A DNA stretch of 64,000 nt from the NCBI RefSeq assembly GCF_007556815.1, contig NZ_CP041745.1, forward strand, positions 3,511,001-3,575,000, written 5' to 3'. The position numbers were made by a program, and so were the translations under genes. Positions 60,067-64,000 of this stretch are shown here, piece after piece. The notes under the pieces were generated by a model. The model was not told the DNA's origin and did no database searches. It was given only the letters and a program-made list of their open reading frames with translations. Source of the stretch: Paraburkholderia megapolitana. Its GTDB lineage: Bacteria; Pseudomonadota; Gammaproteobacteria; Burkholderiales; Burkholderiaceae. Position 1 is the first letter of the stretch; every line of letters starts with the position of its first letter.

Positions 60067-61074
60067 ATGAGTTCGATTTTCCTGCATCTGTCGATCGCCG
60101 ACTGGGTGAACGACCGCGTGCAAACTTTCGTCGCCGCGTACGGCGACAGCTTCCATACCTTCAGCATCGCAGTGCTGCGCTACGTGCTCGTGCCGCTCGA
60201 AGGCGCGCTGCGCGCGCTGCCGCCTTGGCTGATCCTGCTCGCGGTCGGCGTGCTCGCGTGGCATGCGACACGGCGTCTCGGCGCAGCTGCCTTCTTCGTC
60301 CTGCTGCTCTACGCGATCGGTTGCTTCGGGCTGTGGGACAAGCTGATGCAGACGCTCGCGCTGATGCTCGTTGCGACGGTGTTGTCGGTGGCGTTCGGTG
60401 TGCCGATCGGCATTCTCACGTCGCGCAGTGCGTGGCTGCGCCGCATTCTGTTGCCGGTGCTCGACATCATGCAGACGCTGCCGAGCTTCGTGTATCTGAT
60501 CCCCGTGCTGATGCTGTTCGGGCTCGGCAAGGTGCCGGCCATTTTCGCGACTATCATCTATGCGCTGCCGCCGCTCATCCGCCTGACCGATCTCGGCATC
60601 CGTCACGTCGATAGCGATGTCGTCGAAGCAGCGCGCGCATTCGGCACCACGCGCTGGCAGTTGCTGATCAATGTGCAGTTGCCGCTCGCGCGACCGAGCA
60701 TCATGGCCGGTATCAACCAGACGACGATGATGGCGCTCTCGATGGTCGTGATCGCTTCGATGATCGGCTCGCGCGGACTTGGCGAAGACGTGCTCGCCGG
60801 CATCCAGACGCTCGATGTCGGCAAGGGCATGCAGGCCGGTATCGCGATCGTGATTCTGGCGATTGTCATCGACCGGATCAGCCAGGGTTATGGCCAGGAT
60901 CGTCGCCAGCGACGTCTGCTCGCGTTGCGTCGTCGGGCGCGCACGGCTTCGCGTGTGCCTTATCGTATGAACGGCATGAACGGCACGAATGGCACCGCCA
61001 GCGCAACCACCGACAACGCGCCCGCCACAACCGATGCGCAAGACGCCAACCTCGAAGCCCGCACGGCGAAGTAA
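60067..61074 (+). CDS. ABC transporter permease (ProW-like)
   Basis: ATG at 60067 after GGAGGATTCGTC; 335 residues with about six membrane spans. The inner-membrane component signature EAA loop reads [30 protein letters not shown]; before it [20 protein letters not shown] and [20 protein letters not shown] are typical of ProW/OpuAB. The C-terminal ~50 residues ([11 protein letters not shown]...) are low-complexity and charged. It transports betaine-type osmolytes or nutrients with the ProX- and ProV-like proteins. Confidence 0.92.
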   Translation: MSSIFLHLSIADWVNDRVQTFVAAYGDSFHTFSIAVLRYVLVPLEGALRALPPWLILLAVGVLAWHATRRLGAAAFFVLLLYAIGCFGLWDKLMQTLALMLVATVLSVAFGVPIGILTSRSAWLRRILLPVLDIMQTLPSFVYLIPVLMLFGLGKVPAIFATIIYALPPLIRLTDLGIRHVDSDVVEAARAFGTTRWQLLINVQLPLARPSIMAGINQTTMMALSMVVIASMIGSRGLGEDVLAGIQTLDVGKGMQAGIAIVILAIVIDRISQGYGQDRRQRRLLALRRRARTASRVPYRMNGMNGTNGTASATTDNAPATTDAQDANLEARTAK

Positions 61075-61087
61075 TCAGGAGCCTCCG

Positions 61088-61909
61088 ATGGCAGCGATCG
61101 AAGTCAGACATGTCTACAAACTCTTCGGCCCCGAAGCGAGCCACACGCGCGTGCTCGATTTGCTCAAAGGCGGCAAGTCGAAAGCCGACGTGCTCGCGCA
61201 GACCGGCTGCAACGTCGGTCTGAACGACGTGAGTCTGCATATCGGCTCGGGCGAAATCTACGTGATCATGGGATTGTCGGGCTCGGGCAAGTCGACGCTC
61301 GTGCGGCACTTCAACCGGCTGATCGAACCGACCGCGGGCGAGATCGTGATCGACGGATCGGATGTGATCCGGCTCGACGCGCGCGGTCTGCGCGAGTTGC
61401 GCCGCTTCAAGGTCAGCATGGTGTTTCAGAATTTCGGACTGCTGCCGCATCAGAGCGTGCTCGACAACACCGCCTACGCGTTGCGTACGCGCGGCGAGAG
61501 CCGGCAGCAGGCCCATGAGAAAGCACGTATGTGGCTCGGCAAGGTCGGGCTCGACGGCTATGCGGATCACTATCCCGACGAGTTGTCGGGTGGCATGCGG
61601 CAACGTGTGGGACTCGCTCGCGCGCTCGCAGCGGACACCGACGTGCTGCTGATGGACGAAGCGTTCTCCGCGCTCGACCCGCTGATCCGCACCGAGATGC
61701 AGGACCAGTTGCTGCAATTGCAGGCGACGTTGAACAAGACCATCGTCTTCATCACGCACGATCTCGACGAGGCGCTGCGTATCGGCAACCGCATCGCGAT
61801 CCTGCGCGACGGCACGCTGGTGCAGGAAGGCACACCGGACGAAATTCTCACCCGGCCCGCCGATGAATACGTGCGACGGTTTGTCGAGCGACGCGCGAGA
61901 GTGCAGTAG
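61088..61909 (+). CDS. ABC transporter ATPase (ProV-like, without CBS domains)
   Basis: ATG at 61088 gives 273 residues. Walker [20 protein letters not shown]-loop: [20 protein letters not shown]; signature: [16 protein letters not shown]; Walker [15 protein letters not shown]-loop: ITHDLDEA. E. coli ProV has ~400 residues with two regulatory CBS domains; here the protein ends after the ATPase, so ionic-strength gating is not expected. That supports a nutrient-uptake rather than osmotic role. Confidence 0.93.
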   Translation: MAAIEVRHVYKLFGPEASHTRVLDLLKGGKSKADVLAQTGCNVGLNDVSLHIGSGEIYVIMGLSGSGKSTLVRHFNRLIEPTAGEIVIDGSDVIRLDARGLRELRRFKVSMVFQNFGLLPHQSVLDNTAYALRTRGESRQQAHEKARMWLGKVGLDGYADHYPDELSGGMRQRVGLARALAADTDVLLMDEAFSALDPLIRTEMQDQLLQLQATLNKTIVFITHDLDEALRIGNRIAILRDGTLVQEGTPDEILTRPADEYVRRFVERRARVQ

Positions 61910-62086
61910 CAGCGACGCTGTAGCGAGATTGATGTTGAAGGGATGCGTGCGGTCCGTCCCGCATGGTCGTTCGAAGCGGCCGCCTGGCGTGGTCATTCTG
62001 CGCAACGACGGCCGGCGGGTAAAATGCGCTCGCACGGCGTTGCTGCCGCGACAAGCAGCGTGCGCCGCTCCCCTTCACCCTCGCCC

Positions 62087-62791
62087 ATGAATCTCGAAAG
62101 CATTCTCTTCACCCAGGGTTTCGGTTCCCGACGCCAGTGCCGCGCGACGATCGCGGAAGGCCGCGTCGAGATCGACGGCGCCATATGCGACGAGCCCAAC
62201 GCGGAGTTCTCCACCGATGCGCTCACGTTCTATGTCGACGGTACGCCCTGGGCCTATCACGAGCGCGCGTACCTGCTGCTCAACAAGCCGGCCGGCTACG
62301 AGTGCTCGCGCGAACCGCAACATCACCTGAGCGTATTCAGCCTGCTGCCGGCGCCGTTCACGGCACGCGGCGTGCAATGCGTCGGCCGGCTCGACCAGGA
62401 CACGACCGGCCTGCTGCTGCTCTCCGACGACGGCCAGTTCGTGCACGCGCTGACAGCACCGCGCCGCAAGGTGCCGAAGACGTATGTCGCGACCACTCGC
62501 CATCCGCTCGACGATACGCAGCTCGCGGCGTTGCGCGACGGCGTGCTGCTGCACGGCGAAGCGCAGCCAGTAGTCGCCGTCGATGCCCGCGCGCGCAGTG
62601 CCAACGTGCTCGAGCTGACAGTGCTCGAAGGCAAGTATCACCAGGTCAAACGGATGGTGGCCGCGGCGGGCAATCGGGTGGAGGCGCTGCATCGCGAGCG
62701 GATCGGCGGACTGACTCTGCCGGAGACGCTTGTCGAAGGAAAATGGCAGTGGCTCAACGCCACCGATCTCGCCTCCCTGCAAGGCCGCTGA
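62087..62791 (+). CDS. rsuA: 16S rRNA pseudouridine synthase (RsuA family)
   Basis: ATG at 62087 gives 234 residues. N-terminal S4 domain: LFTQGFGSRRQCRATIAEGR, VEIDGA. Catalytic domain: LLLNKPAGYECSREPQHH, CVGRLDQDTTGLLLLSDDG (the catalytic Asp in RLDQDTTG), KTYVATTRH, GKYHQVKRMVAAAGNRV. It makes pseudouridine in 16S rRNA (516 in E. coli). No strong ribosome site visible before the ATG. A hairpin follows 23 bp after the stop. Confidence 0.92.
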   Translation: MNLESILFTQGFGSRRQCRATIAEGRVEIDGAICDEPNAEFSTDALTFYVDGTPWAYHERAYLLLNKPAGYECSREPQHHLSVFSLLPAPFTARGVQCVGRLDQDTTGLLLLSDDGQFVHALTAPRRKVPKTYVATTRHPLDDTQLAALRDGVLLHGEAQPVVAVDARARSANVLELTVLEGKYHQVKRMVAAAGNRVEALHRERIGGLTLPETLVEGKWQWLNATDLASLQGR

Positions 62792-62813
62792 CCGGCTAAC
62801 CACCCGCTCAACC

Positions 62814-62840
62814 GGTACATCTTCCTTCAGGAAGATTACC
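62814..62840 (+). terminator. Stem-loop after rsuA, possible terminator
   Basis: GGTA-c-ATCTTCC-ttca-GGAAGAT-TACC: 11 paired bases with one bulged C, 22 bp after the rsuA stop. No T-run follows, so it may be an mRNA-stabilising hairpin or rho-assisted terminator. The remaining bases to 63018 hold no recognised gene. Confidence 0.5.
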
Positions 62841-63018
62841 AGGCGGGTAAACCGGTAGCGTCGCCCTCATTGCCCCGCAAACCCCCGCCAGAGCGTGAAT
62901 GGCTGCCCGTCGACCCGATTCGCACCGGCTTTTTGCGTTGCGCCGCAGCATGCCCTTCCTGACAGGCCGCCCTATACTCGATTAAACAACCATTACAAAG
63001 GATTCAGGGAGAAGCGCC

Positions 63019-63207
63019 ATGGTCATCAATGAAACTTTTGGGGTTACCTACGTGATGATTGCGGTCACGTGTCTAGGCGCGGTTCTGGTCGGCGGATTGC
63101 TGACCGCGATGCATCTGAGGCATCAATATCATCCGAATCTGATCGGTGCGCTGATCGGCGCGCTACTGTGCTTCCTGGTACTCGAAGCACTGCCGGCGCT
63201 GACCTGA
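63019..63207 (+). CDS. Small two-span membrane protein
   Basis: ATG at 63019 follows AGGGAGAAGCGCC, a good ribosome site. The protein has 62 residues with two membrane segments: TYVMIAVTCLGAVLVGGLLT and NLIGALIGALLCFLVLEALP, joined by AMHLRHQYHPN. No family recognised. It appears monocistronic; small conserved membrane proteins of this sort are common in Burkholderiaceae. Confidence 0.7.
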   Translation: MVINETFGVTYVMIAVTCLGAVLVGGLLTAMHLRHQYHPNLIGALIGALLCFLVLEALPALT

Positions 63208-63280
63208 CGCTCACGCCATCGACAACCATCGACGCGCCGTGACAGATTGCCGACAGGCGTGGACCGGGGTCCACGCCGTT

Positions 63281-64000
63281 TCAGTTTGTCTCGTGAGTAG
63301 TGCGCAGGAAATCGTCGACGCTCGGGTAGCGCAGACGTACCTTTAGCTCGCGCTTCAATCGTGCATTATCGAGTCGACGCGATTCGCGCATGAACGACAG
63401 CAGCATCGGATCGAGTTGCTGTTCCGCGACCTCGCGCGTCACGCGCGGCGCGCGCTCAAGGCCGTACGCATCCGCGACACGGTCGAAGTATTCCCCCATC
63501 TTCATTTCGCTGTCGTCCGACGCGTGGATCACGCGAGCCGGCCGGCCATGCGTCGTCATCCGTACGAGAATCGCCGCGAGATCGTCGGCGTGGATGTGGC
63601 TCGTGTACACGTCGTGTGAATCGACGAGCGCGGGGGTGCGCTTCTCGAGCCGTGCCAGCGGCAGGCGATTCGCCGCATAGATGCCGGGAATGCGCGCAAT
63701 CGATGCGCTGACCGTGCCGCGTGCGGTCGCGCGCCGCAACTGCTGCTCGGCGGAAACACGGCGCTTTGCACGCGCATTCGCTGGTCGGGGTGTGCGTGTC
63801 TCGTCGATCAGCGCCCCGCCGCAATCGCCATATACGCCGGTCGTGCTCGCGTAGACGATCTTCGGCACGGCCCGCGAGCGGCCGGTTCGCGCAACCCCGT
63901 CGGGTACAATAGCGCCTGTTTCGCGTTCCACCGCCAAACCACGGCGCAGACGGCGCAAGCGCGCCACAGGTACGGTTGCATTGCGTGCCGGGCCGCCCCG
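63281..64000 (-). CDS. NAD-dependent epimerase/dehydratase-like protein (YeeZ-type), 5' end outside window
   Basis: The frame remains open to the window end, so the N-terminal nucleotide-binding part is missing. Visible: KIVYASTTGVYGDCGGALID (the S..YG region), SIARIPGIYAANRLPLARLE, YTSHIHADDLAAILVRM (the usual HVDD region) and VIHASDDSEMKMGEYFDRVA. This is an atypical SDR of the YeeZ/extended-epimerase group. It probably acts in the cytoplasm on an unknown substrate. Confidence 0.85.
   Translation of the reverse strand, partial: RGGPARNATVPVARLRRLRRGLAVERETGAIVPDGVARTGRSRAVPKIVYASTTGVYGDCGGALIDETRTPRPANARAKRRVSAEQQLRRATARGTVSASIARIPGIYAANRLPLARLEKRTPALVDSHDVYTSHIHADDLAAILVRMTTHGRPARVIHASDDSEMKMGEYFDRVADAYGLERAPRVTREVAEQQLDPMLLSFMRESRRLDNARLKRELKVRLRYPSVDDFLRTTHETN

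Overview
The window (64 kb, high GC, dense bacterial gene packing, many LysR and MFS genes) looks like a chromosomal stretch of a Burkholderiales bacterium, most likely Burkholderia sensu lato (Paraburkholderia/Burkholderia). The support is the gene families seen: BON-domain secreted protein, PheP/AroP permease, PoxB, hydantoinase HyuA/HyuB, a QS-type LuxR C-terminus and several GcvA/LysR regulators. No rRNA, tRNA, CRISPR array, IS element or phage gene was recognised.

Region by region. 1-11.5 kb: the end of an ABC exporter, a TetR/SDR divergent pair (the SDR has a one-base frameshift) with two GGAG-N5-CTCC operators, a GNAT enzyme, a frameshifted SGNH-like remnant next to a family 2 glycosyltransferase, a secreted alpha/beta hydrolase with an AraC-GyrI regulator, a DUF2807 protein, an MdtD-like exporter with divergent LysR, a BON protein and a beta-lactamase-fold esterase. 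11.7-27.3 kb: an accessory biosynthetic cluster. One plus-strand unit encodes an acyl-CoA-dehydrogenase-fold flavoenzyme, a fluoroacetyl-CoA-thioesterase-like hotdog protein, a nitronate-monooxygenase-family protein, a second chorismate mutase/prephenate dehydratase and a degenerate, probably non-catalytic DAHP-synthase homologue. It is followed by an EmrAB-OMF tripartite pump. A minus-strand unit encodes an intact DAHP synthase, a Rieske oxygenase (alpha, beta, ferredoxin), two tandem DUF1330 proteins and a NicC-like FAD hydroxylase. A YbgC-type thioesterase stands alone, and an HTH-only LuxR protein lies beside it. All four promoters of the cluster carry the same lux-box-like element (NNTG-N10-CAGT).

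Read together, the cluster increases flux through shikimate to phenylpyruvate (DAHP synthase plus PheA), uses CoA-ester and flavin/Rieske oxygenation chemistry, and exports the product. This resembles the logic of tropone/tropolone (tropodithietic-acid-like) pathways, which take a side-product of phenylacetyl-CoA catabolism. That identification is an inference; no Paa genes are in the window.

27.5-64 kb: a LysR gene; a second, non-proteobacterial-type leucyl-tRNA synthetase (possible self-resistance or transfer) with a structured leader and a strong terminator; small metabolic genes (DUF1963, RidA, a TIGR02594 peptidase); a LysR/MHS/HyuB/HyuA hydantoin-type unit; a MarR/quinone-oxidoreductase pair with a clear operator; LysR with a 2-hydroxyacid dehydrogenase; an ECF41 sigma factor with an ECF41-like promoter leading into an unrecognised 59-aa ORF; a LysR/cupin/AhpD group; an XRE-cupin/GNAT pair with an apparently leaderless autoregulated promoter; a PheP-like permease; a mechanosensitive channel; PoxB; an EntS-like MFS gene whose Shine-Dalgarno sits in a perfect 14-bp hairpin; and a MocR-controlled enolase-superfamily/quaternary-amine ABC transporter operon. 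RsuA, a small membrane protein and an NAD-dependent epimerase (cut by the window end) close the region.
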